Numbered from the stretch's first letter, positions 43,548 through 52,273 are shown. The stretch is 64,000 bases of DNA from Bacillus sp. 2205SS5-2 (GCF_037024155.1 NZ_JAYKTS010000011.1:17992-81991); one strand, 5' to 3'. The notes: generated from the letters alone by a model not told the origin. Program-made: numbers and translations.

Positions 43548-43694
43548 TGATCGAACTTTTTTATAAAAATTCACATTGAATCTTCAGGAGAAGAATCTAT
43601 TTTGATCAATCTTTTTTCAAAATGGATTCTTTTTGTTAGCAATAATATTGAGGATTGGAAGATGTTTTTGATCAAACTTTATTCCAAACCAACA
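43548..43694 (+). repeat. Tn7-like left-end module D
   Basis: 147 bp, tip ...CCAACA followed by GCTAT. The central hairpin GAATCTATTTTGA (43593-43605) / TCAAAATGGATTC (43617-43629) is followed by TTTTTG. It shares extra upstream sequence with module C (CTCGAATTCA and GGTAGAAAAT-ATCGAAC), so C and D derive from the same parent element. Confidence 0.65.
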
Positions 43695-43771
43695 GCTATA
43701 CAGAGATTTAAAGACTTCTATTGTTTCAATAAACATACTAGTATTAAGAATTAAAAATAAAGGAGAATAAA

Positions 43772-44545
43772 ATGGATACAAGTAAGTCAAGTTTTCTAAA
43801 CACAGTAATCGATAGGAAAATGCTAGTAGGGATATCACTATTTTTCATATTGGTAACAGCAACAATGTACTCAGTCACAACGTTATCCAATGGGTCCGCT
43901 GTACCTGCTCTGACTAGTAAGGTTTTCTTAATTATTGCTAGTTTTGTAGTGACAACTTTATGGTTTACGAAATTAAATTTACGAAAATTAAAGAAAGAAT
44001 TTACTTTTCTGGAGTATTTCAAATTAGTAGAAAACATCATTCTGTTTGTTGTAGAGAGAGCCAAATATGTTAGATACATAAGCAAATCCTTAGTACGTAC
44101 ATTGATCAATATGATGTTGTTATACGTGTTTTTGAACTATTTGCTAGAACCGCTATTGTCCCCATTTTATTCAGTGATAAATAATGTTGTTTTTTACAAC
44201 CTTCTAACCATAGCAGAAAGTGTATCTATTGTGCTGCAATTGGCTATCGGGATAATGATAAGTTATATAATTTTTTCTGTTATTTATCGGCATGAAAAAG
44301 ATAAATTTGCGATACAGGAATTAGAAAAGATATTGACTACGTTGAACAGTATGGATGTTGAAGTGACTTTTTCTCATAAGAATGGGTTACGATTATTAGA
44401 TACAGATAAGTTACTTGGTCAGTTGGTAGAAATGAACAATGAGAATTCGCAAAAATTATATATTAAGATAAAAAAAATGTATTTCGATTTACAGAGCATT
44501 GAAATAACTCCTGAAAACTATAGAACCAAACGTCTAATTCAATAA
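43772..44545 (+). CDS. Multi-span membrane protein, unknown function
   Basis: The 257-aa protein has about five hydrophobic segments between residues 20 and 175 (MLVGISLFFILVTATMYS, VFLIIASFVVTTLWF, LINMMLLYVFLNYLL, FYNLLTIAESVSIVLQLAIGIMISYIIFSVIY) and a ~80-residue soluble tail. AAAGGAG precedes the ATG. It ends 35 bp before a cell-wall-binding protein gene and may share its transcript. No family is recognised. Confidence 0.6.
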   Translation: MDTSKSSFLNTVIDRKMLVGISLFFILVTATMYSVTTLSNGSAVPALTSKVFLIIASFVVTTLWFTKLNLRKLKKEFTFLEYFKLVENIILFVVERAKYVRYISKSLVRTLINMMLLYVFLNYLLEPLLSPFYSVINNVVFYNLLTIAESVSIVLQLAIGIMISYIIFSVIYRHEKDKFAIQELEKILTTLNSMDVEVTFSHKNGLRLLDTDKLLGQLVEMNNENSQKLYIKIKKMYFDLQSIEITPENYRTKRLIQ

Positions 44546-44580
44546 TAGGTCTTTGTATAAGGAGAAAAAGGAGAACATAA

Positions 44581-45843
44581 ATGAAATTCTATAAATTATT
44601 AAGTAGCTTGCTTGTAATAGCTATGTTTAGTTCGACAAACGTAGCTTTTGGTAATGGAAGTGAAGCTGATTATGGGCAATGTGAGATGACGATTAGTATC
44701 AATAATGTAGGTTTTGAAAATGGTGTAAGTCCGAATAACTTTTGTGAACCAGTTATTGTGGGATATTTCGGAGCAGGTAACTTTCATTTGAGTGGCCTTT
44801 ATAACGGAACGGTGGAATATAGTGGACAGACCTTTGAAATTTCTAATCCATTTTCACCAAACATCCATGAAATGTTAACGTTCTATATAGTTGGGGCTGA
44901 TGGAGAAGAAGTAGGAGATTATATTCGCTTTTCTGGGAAAACAAGATTAGATACTGCGATAGAAGTGTCTAAACAAGGGTGGCCGAAAGGGTTGAAATAT
45001 CCTCATGAAAAATCTGTCATTCTTGCAAGAGCTGACAATCCTGTCGATGCTTTAGCAGGATCTGGTTTATCAGGTGCTAAAGATGCTCCAATACTATTAA
45101 CCTATCCATCGAGAATAGATCAATCTGTACTCAATGAAATTAGTAGACTAAAAACTGATAAAATTTATTTGCTTGGTGGAACTTCAGCGATAAGTACCAC
45201 AGTTGAAAAAAAATTACTGAAACTAGGATACGATGTAGAGCGTGTAGCAGGGGCTACTCGTTTTGATACTGCTGCTAATATCAACAAAATTGTTTCAAGA
45301 GTCAATTTTACCAATACGAACGCAATTATTGTGAACGGGTATACTGTGGCAGATGCTCTTTCGGCTTCTGCTCATGCTTCTCTTGTAGCAGAACCAATTT
45401 ATTTAGCAAATAGCGACGAATTACCTGTTAATCTACCTGATACCATTACTTCTGTCGATATTTATGGAGGGAAAGCTGTAATATCAGAAAAGCTCTCAGC
45501 TCAATTAGAATCAAAAGGGATTACTGTGAATCGCATTGCAGGATCAAATCGATACGCGACGAGTGTTGCTGCAGCTCAGCATTTATCTGATTCTAGATTT
45601 AATTATATTTTGGTTCGTGGTGAGTCTACCTCTACTACCAAACAAGACTATCCGGATGCGGTAGTCGCTTCCGGTTTATCTCACCAATTTGGAGCGCAGA
45701 TAGTATTGATACACCCAACGGAAACACGTCAAGAAGTGAAAGATTATTTAAAAAACAAGAGTGGGCGAGTCTTTGTATTAGGAGGTGATAATGCGATTTC
45801 GGAAGATGTGCTCGTTAATTTAGAACTTGGAGTAACAGAATGA
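44581..45843 (+). CDS. Secreted protein with three cell-wall-binding CWB2 repeats
   Basis: The 420-aa protein has a signal peptide (~1-23, LLSSLLVIAMFSSTNVAFG) and a ~95-residue unique N-terminal part. Three CWB2 (PF04122-type) repeats follow, each opening with R-x-D-T-A or R-Y-A-T-S (GKTRLDTAIEVS, GATRFDTAANIN, GSNRYATSVAAA) and ending in the IYLLGGTSAIS / VFVLGGDNAIS motif. CWB2 trimers attach proteins non-covalently to the anionic wall polymer. A strong terminator follows. Confidence 0.9.
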   Translation: MKFYKLLSSLLVIAMFSSTNVAFGNGSEADYGQCEMTISINNVGFENGVSPNNFCEPVIVGYFGAGNFHLSGLYNGTVEYSGQTFEISNPFSPNIHEMLTFYIVGADGEEVGDYIRFSGKTRLDTAIEVSKQGWPKGLKYPHEKSVILARADNPVDALAGSGLSGAKDAPILLTYPSRIDQSVLNEISRLKTDKIYLLGGTSAISTTVEKKLLKLGYDVERVAGATRFDTAANINKIVSRVNFTNTNAIIVNGYTVADALSASAHASLVAEPIYLANSDELPVNLPDTITSVDIYGGKAVISEKLSAQLESKGITVNRIAGSNRYATSVAAAQHLSDSRFNYILVRGESTSTTKQDYPDAVVASGLSHQFGAQIVLIHPTETRQEVKDYLKNKSGRVFVLGGDNAISEDVLVNLELGVTE

Positions 45844-45846
45844 TAA

Positions 45847-45887
45847 ACAATCCCCCTATAAATTTATTTATAGGGGGATTGTTTTGA
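45847..45887. terminator. Strong intrinsic terminator
   Basis: ACAATCCCCCTATAAA pairs with TTTATAGGGGGATTGT (16 bp) followed by TTT, directly after the CWB2 protein stop. Confidence 0.9.
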
Positions 45888-46022
45888 TACACTTCCGCTT
45901 AACCAATATATAGATTCTAGTCCTAGAAATGTATTAATTTGTAATGTGCGAGAGATAATCCTTGAAGGACTTTTAGGGTTTTTGTCTAATAACTACCATT
46001 AGAACAAGGGAGGAATAAATCT

Positions 46023-46844
46023 ATGAAGAAAACAATATTAACCGTATCTTTATCCGTCTCCATGCTATTCATCGGTACTAACACTACTGCATCCGCTAAA
46101 CCACACGAAGATTTCTCTAGTAAGGTGGATGTTGGAAAGGTGGACCTTTTTGTAAATGTCCAAGGATCTGAGAATCGAGATATGCATGAACCTGCTGTCG
46201 TTTTTGAGAGCGGCTATGGAGATGACTCTAGTAATTGGAATGGACTTCAAGCGGAAATATCTGAAGTAACCCAAACCCTCTCTTATGACCGAGTAGGGTT
46301 AGGTCAAAGTGGTAATGGTGAAATGCCAAAGGACGCTGAACATCATGCAAAGCAACTTCATAAAGCGATTAAAAAATCAAAAATTAAGGCACCTTATGTA
46401 ATTGTTGCCCATTCCATTGGAGGAATCAATGCTCGTGTATATGCAGAAAAATTTGGAGACGAGTTAGATGGAATAGTATTCATTGACAGTTCACATGAAA
46501 GTCAAGAGGAGCTAATGATTGAACCTTATTTACCAGAAGAAATGAAAGAATTTTATTATGAACAGTTTACAGCCGAAGGAGACTATGAAACTGTTATGAA
46601 TAGTTTTCAACAAGCTTTAGACTCCCGAGAATCAGATCCATTACGTACCATTCCGATTACCGTCCTATCAGCTACAGAACATGGTTTAGGCAACGAAGCG
46701 GAACAAGTTTGGGCTATGCTACAACAAGATATTGCTTCATTATCTGACCATAATACTCACATTACAGTCGAAGGTGCTGGTCACTATATTCATTTAGATC
46801 AACCTAAATTGGTTATTGATGAAATAGTGAAAATGATTGATTGA
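46023..46844 (+). CDS. Secreted alpha/beta hydrolase
   Basis: The 273-aa protein has a signal peptide (~1-25, ending STNTTASA). Features are the oxyanion loop FESGYGDDSSNW, nucleophile elbow VAHSIGG (serine ~124), FIDSSHES, and a C-terminal catalytic histidine in EGAGHYIHLDQP (~258). AGGGAGG precedes the ATG. Esterase or lipase activity outside the cell is likely; the substrate is unknown. A Tn7-like MITE begins ~50 bp after the stop. Confidence 0.85.
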   Translation: MKKTILTVSLSVSMLFIGTNTTASAKPHEDFSSKVDVGKVDLFVNVQGSENRDMHEPAVVFESGYGDDSSNWNGLQAEISEVTQTLSYDRVGLGQSGNGEMPKDAEHHAKQLHKAIKKSKIKAPYVIVAHSIGGINARVYAEKFGDELDGIVFIDSSHESQEELMIEPYLPEEMKEFYYEQFTAEGDYETVMNSFQQALDSRESDPLRTIPITVLSATEHGLGNEAEQVWAMLQQDIASLSDHNTHITVEGAGHYIHLDQPKLVIDEIVKMID

Positions 46845-46892
46845 TGAATAAAAAATAGAAAAAGAGGCTGGGACAAAACCCACTTCTGATAA

Positions 46893-47127
46893 AATAAAGT
46901 TTGATTACTTTGAAAAAAGTTTAACCGTTTTAGAAGGAGAGTATTAGAGGAAATATTGATATATAGAGGTTTATGGAAATTTTTGATCAACTTTTTTATA
47001 AAAACTGCACACTAATTCACAATGAAAGAAGCCGTTCTGATCAATCTTTTTTCAAAATGGCTTCTTTTTGTTCGCGATATTATTAAGGTTTATCAGTTGT
47101 TTTGATCAAACTTTATTCCAAACCAAC
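46893..47127. mobile_element. Tn7-like MITE 1 (right-end relic fused to a left end)
   Basis: A right-end-type array (AAAATAAAGTTTGATTAC, then GAAAAAAGTTTAACCG, 46893-46935) is followed 43 bp later by a complete left-end module (46984-47127, hairpin GAAGCCGTTCTGA / TCAAAATGGCTTC). All internal genes are gone, and the right tip is missing. The left tip ends ...CCAAC and the next base is the TGT of MITE 2. A close relative is at 60196-60385. Confidence 0.6.
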
Positions 47128-47385
47128 TGTGGATTTGAAATAAAGTCGTACCGTTTATAAAAAAGATGTACCGTTTACAATAAAGTCATACCGGTTTCAA
47201 AAAAGATGTACCGTTTTCCCCCTTTGGATAGTATACTTTTGATCAAACTTTTTATAAAAATTAAGCTATCAATTTAAAGAGAAGCACTCATTTTGATCAA
47301 TCTTTTTTCAAAATGGATTCTTTTTGTTTGTCATAAGGTGAGCCTTTACATGACATTTTTGATCAAACTTTATTCCAAACCAACA
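47128..47385. mobile_element. Tn7-like MITE 2 (258 bp, right end joined to left end)
   Basis: The right tip TGTGGATTTGAAATAAAG with four ~20-bp sites whose cores read GTACCG or ATACCG (not GCGATG) is followed by CCCCCTTTGGATA, the left arm of the usual tnsA-upstream hairpin. A left-end module (47240-47385) ends ...CCAACA|TCTGC. The deletion joined the hairpin loop to the left end. Flanks are CCAAC and TCTGC, so no target duplication remains. Confidence 0.7.
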
Positions 47386-47419
47386 TCTGCTTTAATGGAG
47401 GACTGCTAGAGAATGCCTT

Positions 47420-47690
47420 GGGGTTTAGTTTTGATAGGACCTCCCACAAGTAAAAATAAGGAAGTTTTTCATAATAAACCTTTTCGGGGGGATATGCAAA
47501 AATACCCAATCTTTAAATCCCTCTACTGTAGCTGTTTAATTCTTTCATCAAAGAATAGTAAGAGTGATAGTGCATTTTATCAACGTATAAAAGCAACCAC
47601 CAATTGCCCCTGAAAATTAGTGATTGCTAAAAATATTAACGTGAAACATATTTGTGAAACAAGAAAATTCGGGTAGAGAGGCACCCAGTG
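47420..47690. mobile_element. ISL3-type shard with an inverted copy of the hairpin MITE
   Basis: 47466-47505 (AATAAACCTTTTCGGGGGGA...) matches 48771-48805, part of an ISL3-like gene. 47506-47686 is, inverted, the MITE seen at 28407 and 28757 (GAATTTTCTTGTTTCAC ... GGGTGCCTC). The short frame at 47413 is made of these pieces and is not a gene. Confidence 0.55.
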
Positions 47691-48608
47691 TTAAATTGAA
47701 GAAGGAAAGCACGAGATACGTCCCCGTGCTTCCTCGTAACCGACCCACTCATTGAGTTGCTTGAGCCTGTAGACCGAATAATACCCTACCAATGAAGCAT
47801 AGTATTTGATGCTTTCATTAGAAACTCCTAACCCTGGTAACAATTTTTTCGCCAGCCGATATAAAGACTGTATTTGTTTCCCTCGCTCCAACTCTCGCTT
47901 TATTTCACCTGCACTAAAGTCCCTTGGTTCATGTTTAAGCTGCGTAATTTCATACAGACCTTGAGAATCTTCAAGTAGTCGCTTTAAGGAATCGATATCA
48001 GGATGATTTAGGTGATTCTGCATCATAACAATTAATCGGTTTTGTTCATGAGTTATGGCTTTTCCTATCGTTTCTTGCATAAAACTATAACCAGGAATAA
48101 CGATGAGGTTCTCTGATAAGTAATTCATAATTTCACGGAAAATAAAGATTGGTTTCCCACTAAAAGTAGCTGCCTTGCAAGCCTTTTTCTCTAATTGTTG
48201 TTTTTCTTCGGCATCACAACTGCGATAGTTGAAAAATTCACGAATCAAGTGTTGTTGTTTGAGCCTAGTATTCTTACCAACTACATTTAGAGTGACCATT
48301 TCACGATTATTAAAATGCTCGTTTAAAATATATCGAAGATCTTCCTCTACCTCATGGAGGTCAAACGAGAAAAATTGGTTTTTTACTTTAAAATAGCCGA
48401 GCTGCAAGATAAAGTAGACCTTAGATTTGACAGAACGAAATGTATCTAACAACTCTTTCTCTGGTTGAGAAAGAGAAAAATAGTGACAACGATCCTCATA
48501 TGTAAAACGTGGTCTCCCGTAAATGCTTTCTAATTCATCTTCCCCAAGAATTTTCAATCGTTTTTGCTCAGTTCTGCTTTTGACAATATCCATATTTGCC
48601 CTTTCCAA
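47691..48608 (-). pseudogene. Tn3-family transposase, N-terminal part only
   Basis: The 305 residues correspond to the DUF4158-type N-terminal DNA-binding region of Tn3 TnpA (FTYEDRCHYFSLSQPEKELLDTFRS, VYFILQLGYFKVKNQFF). Full TnpA is ~980 residues with a C-terminal DDE domain, absent here. The frame ends at the MITE boundary (47690), so the rest was lost there. An unrelated Tn3 TnpA fragment is at 61994. Confidence 0.85.
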
Positions 48609-48636
48609 AAAAAGAGATTATATTTTGGATCCTATT

Positions 48637-48768
48637 AATCTATTTCAAAAAGTATACTATTTGAAATGCTCTTTTAAACATGTTTTTTACGTTTCAGAAA
48701 TACATCATAATGCAATTTGAAATATTTCAATAGCGTTGCATACTTTTTGAAATACGTTGTTTTCCCTC
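48637..48768. promoter_or_regulatory. Inverted repeats upstream of the Tn3-type fragment
   Basis: TATTTCAAAAAGTATAC near 48640 and GCATACTTTTTGAAATA near 48748 are inverted copies ~100 bp apart, with further TTTGAAAT half-sites between. This resembles a resolution or operator region ahead of a Tn3-family tnpA, though no resolvase gene is present. Confidence 0.4.
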
Positions 48769-49131
48769 TTAATAAACCTTATCGGGGGGATATGTAAAAA
48801 TACCCATACTGCGAAAGCATACCGAATGAAACTTACCTTGCAAGAGATTTATCGTTACCCAGGAGTAATCCCCAAGATGGCATTAAAAGATTGGATTCAA
48901 TGGGGCCTACGCTGCCGATTAGAACCCATGGTAGAAGTGACCAAAATGATTAAAAACCATTACGACGGAATCACCCAGTGGTTTAAGTCCAACCTAAATA
49001 ACGGACTGCTAGAAGGGATTAATAGTTTATTTCAGGCAGCTAAGAGAAAAGCTCGTGGGTATCGTTCTGATAAGAATATGATCGCCGTGATTTACCTGCT
49101 TGCTGGAAAACTTGATTTTGCACTTAAATAA
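48757..49131 (+). pseudogene. ISL3-family transposase, C-terminal fragment
   Basis: From about codon 25 the frame is the end of an ISL3 transposase (IPKMALKDWIQWGLRCRLEPMVEVTKMIKNHYDGITQWFKSNLNNGLLEGINSLFQAAKRKARGYRSDKN), including the final catalytic region N-G-L-L-E-G-I-N. The IS right end follows: 49226-49258 reads, inverted, GGCTCTTCGCCATTTACAG, the ISL3-type terminal repeat. Confidence 0.8.
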
Positions 49132-49261
49132 AAAGAATGAGTAACAGTTCGGAGCCATACCTCGCTCACAACTGAACCCATTTCCTTGTCCGGTTTTTAG
49201 TTTTTGAGAAAAATAGAGTTGAATTCTCTCTATAAAATCACTGTAAATGGCGAAGAGCCTT

Positions 49262-49732
49262 TTAATTTAGTAGATTTGTATCAAAGAATTTTTTTAATTT
49301 TTCTTTTGGTTGTCCACCAACAATTCTAGCTACCTCTTTTCCATTTTCATAATGAACTATTGTTGGTGTAGAATCAATTTTATATTTATCCCATCCTTCT
49401 TTAAATTCATATATATTGTATTGAACTAAATCTACACCTATTTCCTTCGCAAAAGGAGAAATCATGGGAGTCATTTTTACACAATAAGTGCATAGTGGAC
49501 TATAAAAATACACCGTAACTACATCATCTTTAGATAATTTGTTTTCTAGCTCTTCTGGCAAAATTAAATTTTGATAGTTTGGATCATCAAGTAATTTAAC
49601 AGTCTCAGGATGAAGATTTGATTTATTATATGGATTATCCTCTATTGCTTTAGCATTTTTATAAAAATTAATTGCAGCAATTCCTATAAATAATGTTATA
49701 ACTACGCTCGAAAAAATTAATATTTTTTTCAT
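49262..49732 (-). CDS. Membrane-anchored thioredoxin-like protein
   Basis: The 156-aa protein has an N-terminal signal anchor (~4-22) and an extracytoplasmic thioredoxin domain with C81-T-Y-C84 (VYFYSPLCTYCVKM) and the cis-proline loop STPTIVHYENG. CTYC is unlike the reducing CGPC, so an oxidising or isomerising role outside the membrane is likely. The start overlaps the BdbC-type gene by 4 bp; this pair resembles the bdbC-bdbD or bdbA-bdbB teams that make disulfides in Bacillus. Confidence 0.85.
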   Translation of the reverse strand: MKKILIFSSVVITLFIGIAAINFYKNAKAIEDNPYNKSNLHPETVKLLDDPNYQNLILPEELENKLSKDDVVTVYFYSPLCTYCVKMTPMISPFAKEIGVDLVQYNIYEFKEGWDKYKIDSTPTIVHYENGKEVARIVGGQPKEKLKKFFDTNLLN

Positions 49733-50160
49733 TGAGGTTCTTCCTTTCTTAATTTTTTAATCCATAAACTACAAATGAAAATTATAACAAAAGTAGTTAA
49801 TGATAAAAATGGAATTGTTACAAATCCTAACCAATTAATATATTCACCTGAACAAGGAGTTTCGCCGCAAGATGGAATACTATTTGTAAAAAAAGCAAGT
49901 TTTTGAATAGAATAATGAAAAGATGAAAGTATTATTCCAATTCCAGATAGTATTAAAGAGTAAATCCAAACACTTGTGTCTTTTTTCCAAATAGAAATAA
50001 ATAAAATAACAGACATTGGGTACATGAAGATTCTTTGATACCAACATAACTCACATGGAACATAACCTCTTATCACAGAAAAATAAAGAGATCCTATCGT
50101 CCCTAAAAAAGCAAATACCCAAGAATAGAATAAAATATTTTCTTCCTTTTTGTTCATCAT
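49729..50160 (-). CDS. DsbB/BdbC-family disulfide formation protein
   Basis: Four membrane spans. The first outer loop carries C-E-L-C (YVPCELCWYQRIFMYP) and the second CGETPC, the two redox cysteine pairs that pass electrons to quinone in DsbB/BdbC. The start is set at the ATG at 50160, because TTGGAGGT upstream is the ribosome binding site and not coding. B. subtilis pairs such proteins with sublancin production; here a gene for a two-cysteine peptide lies ~4.4 kb away. Confidence 0.9.
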   Translation of the reverse strand: MMNKKEENILFYSWVFAFLGTIGSLYFSVIRGYVPCELCWYQRIFMYPMSVILFISIWKKDTSVWIYSLILSGIGIILSSFHYSIQKLAFFTNSIPSCGETPCSGEYINWLGFVTIPFLSLTTFVIIFICSLWIKKLRKEEPQ

Positions 50161-50177
50161 TACTACCTCCAAAAATA

Positions 50178-50222
50178 AGAAAATTAAGTTGTATCAAAAT
50201 GATTCAACTTAATTTTCTTTTA
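50178..50222. terminator. Perfect 15-bp hairpin upstream of bdbC
   Basis: AAGAAAATTAAGTTG pairs with CAACTTAATTTTCTT. It lies between the antiporter remnant and bdbC, so on the minus strand it would terminate the former upstream gene, or attenuate bdbC. Confidence 0.6.
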
Positions 50223-50270
50223 TAACCTAATTCAATTTAGGCTACACATTCAAATCAAAAACTTCATATT

Positions 50271-50428
50271 TTATTTATTTTTCTTAATATTTATTGGTGC
50301 CTTCCTGAAAAAAATACCAATATTAAATAACATAAAACATAAAATATATGCAGTCAATCTTTCTTTGGAAAAAACTCCAAAATTTGTTAAAATACCTGTA
50401 ATAACAAATGAAAACTCACTAAGGAAAT
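50271..50428 (-). pseudogene. C-terminal remnant of a cation/proton antiporter-like membrane protein
   Basis: The frame enters from the IS66 boundary with no start: L-S-E-F-S-F-V-I-T-G-I-L-T-N-F-G-V-F-S then KERLTAYILCFMLFNIGIFF. The E-F-x-F-V-I pattern followed by a last helix is typical of CPA2-type antiporters. Only ~52 codons remain. Confidence 0.4.
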
Positions 50429-50686
50429 CGTAAGTGACAAACAATCCCCACCTATGAACTAGATAGGGATTGTTATATGATTTACTTCTCTTTAAAGGTA
50501 CGGCAATGATCTGGCAATCCTTTTAACCAAGGCAGTAGATGGTCAATCCATTCATGTCTGTTGCACTCTTATTTGGGAGTTTCTCAAATAGATTAAATAC
50601 TGTAATAGATTCAATCCATTTTCTTTGGCAGTTTCGACTTTACAGTAAATAATAGCTCTGGCCCGAGCTGAAAGCCCATCTAGTAA

Positions 50687-51001
50687 TCAACGAAATTGCC
50701 GGTGAGTAATGACTTGCGGAGAAGTGGAAGAGGATTCAGACCATGGGAAGTTACGCTTTTCTAATCGGCGGTAATAGAGACAGAACCCATTGAGCTCCCA
50801 GTGGAGTATTTTAATCTTGTCTCGTTGACGATTACAGAAAACAAAGAGACACGAGGAAAAGGGATTCAATTCGAATGTTTCTTGAACAATGGCTGCAAGG
50901 CCCTCAATTGATTTCCCTAGATCGGTACTCCTTTGTGCAAGATATACACGTATGATCAAATTGTCTTTGACTGACCACACGTGTCTCAGCACCCTAAACA
51001 C
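50687..51001 (-). CDS. IS66 Orf2 (TnpB)-like protein
   Basis: The 104-aa frame shows the IS66 Orf2 pattern DLGKSIEGLAAIVQETFELNPFSSCLFVFCNRQRDKIKILHWELNGFCLYYRRLEK. The frame opens earlier at about 51050, so the N-terminus may be altered. It is an accessory protein of IS66 transposition; with tnpC deleted the element is dead. Confidence 0.85.
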   Translation of the reverse strand: MFRVLRHVWSVKDNLIIRVYLAQRSTDLGKSIEGLAAIVQETFELNPFSSCLFVFCNRQRDKIKILHWELNGFCLYYRRLEKRNFPWSESSSTSPQVITHRQFR

Positions 51002-51072
51002 TCGATGTGTATGATCAGCGCTCGCGTCTTCGGGATATAAAGTAACATATCATTGATTCTTACCTGTAGGGT

Positions 51073-51294
51073 TCAGGTAGTTGAGAAAGTTTCGACTTCA
51101 AACGATGTCCAACTATTTTTGGTGTTCTGGTCTATTCGTTTATTCTCGGATTCAAATTTCTTTCTCCAGTAATAGAACTGATGAATCGTGAGCCCACCCC
51201 TGTAACTAGATACCCAATCTAAAATGGATTGACCATTAATTTCATAGTCTTCCATTCGTTTTTTCCAGACCTGATATTTTGTTTTTCGATCCAT
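51073..51294 (-). CDS. IS66 TnpA-like HTH protein
   Basis: The 73-aa frame matches the start of IS66 TnpA (WKKRMEDYEINGQSILDWVSS...TIHQFYYWRKKF), a helix-turn-helix accessory protein. GAGGAG lies upstream of the ATG, next to the IS terminal repeat. Confidence 0.8.
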   Translation of the reverse strand: MDRKTKYQVWKKRMEDYEINGQSILDWVSSYRGGLTIHQFYYWRKKFESENKRIDQNTKNSWTSFEVETFSTT

Positions 51295-51344
51295 AACGAC
51301 ACTCCTCGATTTGATGGAGAAGGTGTGGGCTGTTTGACGCTTAC

Positions 51345-51535
51345 GTTATGTCCGCTCTTGGGTGGAATCATAGATTGTGAATTTCTTGACAGAATCTAAA
51401 AAACTAAACTATTTTCAGTTTTTTATTTTAAATATTCATATTATTTTATTTATTTTAAATATTACTATTATTTTATTTAATTATATTATATAATAACAAA
51501 GTGATATTATTGTTATTTACTACCAAAGGAGGAAT
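51345..51535 (+). promoter_or_regulatory. AT-rich upstream region of the ABC/peptide operon
   Basis: A ~27-bp direct repeat (TATTTTAAATATT-AT-TTATTTTATT, near 51424 and 51451) precedes TATATTATATAATAAC, a likely -10 region. AAAGGAGG lies just before the ABC gene. Confidence 0.4.
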
Positions 51536-52273
51536 ATGATGTTAAAAATAGAAAATATATCTTTTTCATATGATAAGAAGACTCCTGTCTTAGATAAACT
51601 AAATCTAGAAGTTGATAAAGGTGATTTTCTTGCTTTGATTGGACCCAATGGTTGCGGGAAAACAACCTTGATTAAACTTATTTGTGATCTCCTTGAAAGG
51701 CAATGTGGCACAATCAAGCTAGATGGGGCAGACAACAATTTTCTCAAAGTGAAGCAAGAGATATTGTATCTACCTAGTGATGATGTCTTACCAGAGTTCC
51801 TCACCGGACGTGAGTACATCAACCTTATGCTTGATTTGTATTCAGTACCAATCCATTCAGAGAATCTCATTCGATTAACTAACTATTATTCATTTGAAGC
51901 AGCAATGGATGTCTTAATGGAGGAATATTCAAATGGAATGAAGAAGAAAGTGCAGCTAATCGCGGCTATGTTAATCAACCCCAAAGTACTTATTATTGAT
52001 GAAACGTTAAACGGAATGGACGTTGAATCTCGTGAAGTCACAAAACTATTGTTAATGAATTTCTCTGGTGCTGAGAATATCATACTAATGTGTTCACACG
52101 ACCTTCATCTGTTGGAAGAGATGTGTAATAAAGTAGTAATGTTATATGGTGGGAAAATACATACTCAAGAATACATAGATAATGTTAATAAAACTACTAA
52201 TCTTCTTTCTATTTTTAGAGGGATAATGAATCATGAAGATTTAAAGAATGAGATCATCTTAAGTGACATATAA
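51536..52273 (+). CDS. ABC transporter ATPase of the peptide cluster
   Basis: The 245-aa protein has Walker A GPNGCGKTT (~38-46), an unusual signature EYSNGMKKK in place of LSGGQ (~141), Walker B KVLIIDETLNGMD and the H-loop MCSHD. Two start codons (51536, 51539) follow AAAGGAGG. It pairs with the permease downstream. Such ATPase-permease pairs in peptide clusters give self-immunity or export; without a peptidase domain, immunity is the likelier role. Confidence 0.9.
   Translation: MMLKIENISFSYDKKTPVLDKLNLEVDKGDFLALIGPNGCGKTTLIKLICDLLERQCGTIKLDGADNNFLKVKQEILYLPSDDVLPEFLTGREYINLMLDLYSVPIHSENLIRLTNYYSFEAAMDVLMEEYSNGMKKKVQLIAAMLINPKVLIIDETLNGMDVESREVTKLLLMNFSGAENIILMCSHDLHLLEEMCNKVVMLYGGKIHTQEYIDNVNKTTNLLSIFRGIMNHEDLKNEIILSDI

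Larger units (their letters stand above)
50430..51344 (-). mobile_element. IS66-family element, internally deleted
   Basis: Terminal repeats GTAAGTGACAAACAATCCC (50430) and, at the other end, GTAAGCGTCAAACAGCCC (minus strand from 51344). Inside are tnpA (51073-51294), tnpB (50687-51001) and only the last ~60 codons of tnpC (LLDGLSARARAIIYCKVETAKENGLN). Full IS66 elements are ~2.5 kb, so ~1.5 kb is missing. Confidence 0.85.

Noticed and set aside
8945..47385. CRISPR-associated transposon (CAST)
   Set aside because: A Tn7-like core is present, but there are no cas6/7/8/5 or cas12k genes and no CRISPR array in the window; TnsE and a large TniQ are present instead.
47413..47613. 66-codon plus-strand frame
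   Set aside because: It is built from an ISL3 shard and the inverted MITE and has no independent coding signature.
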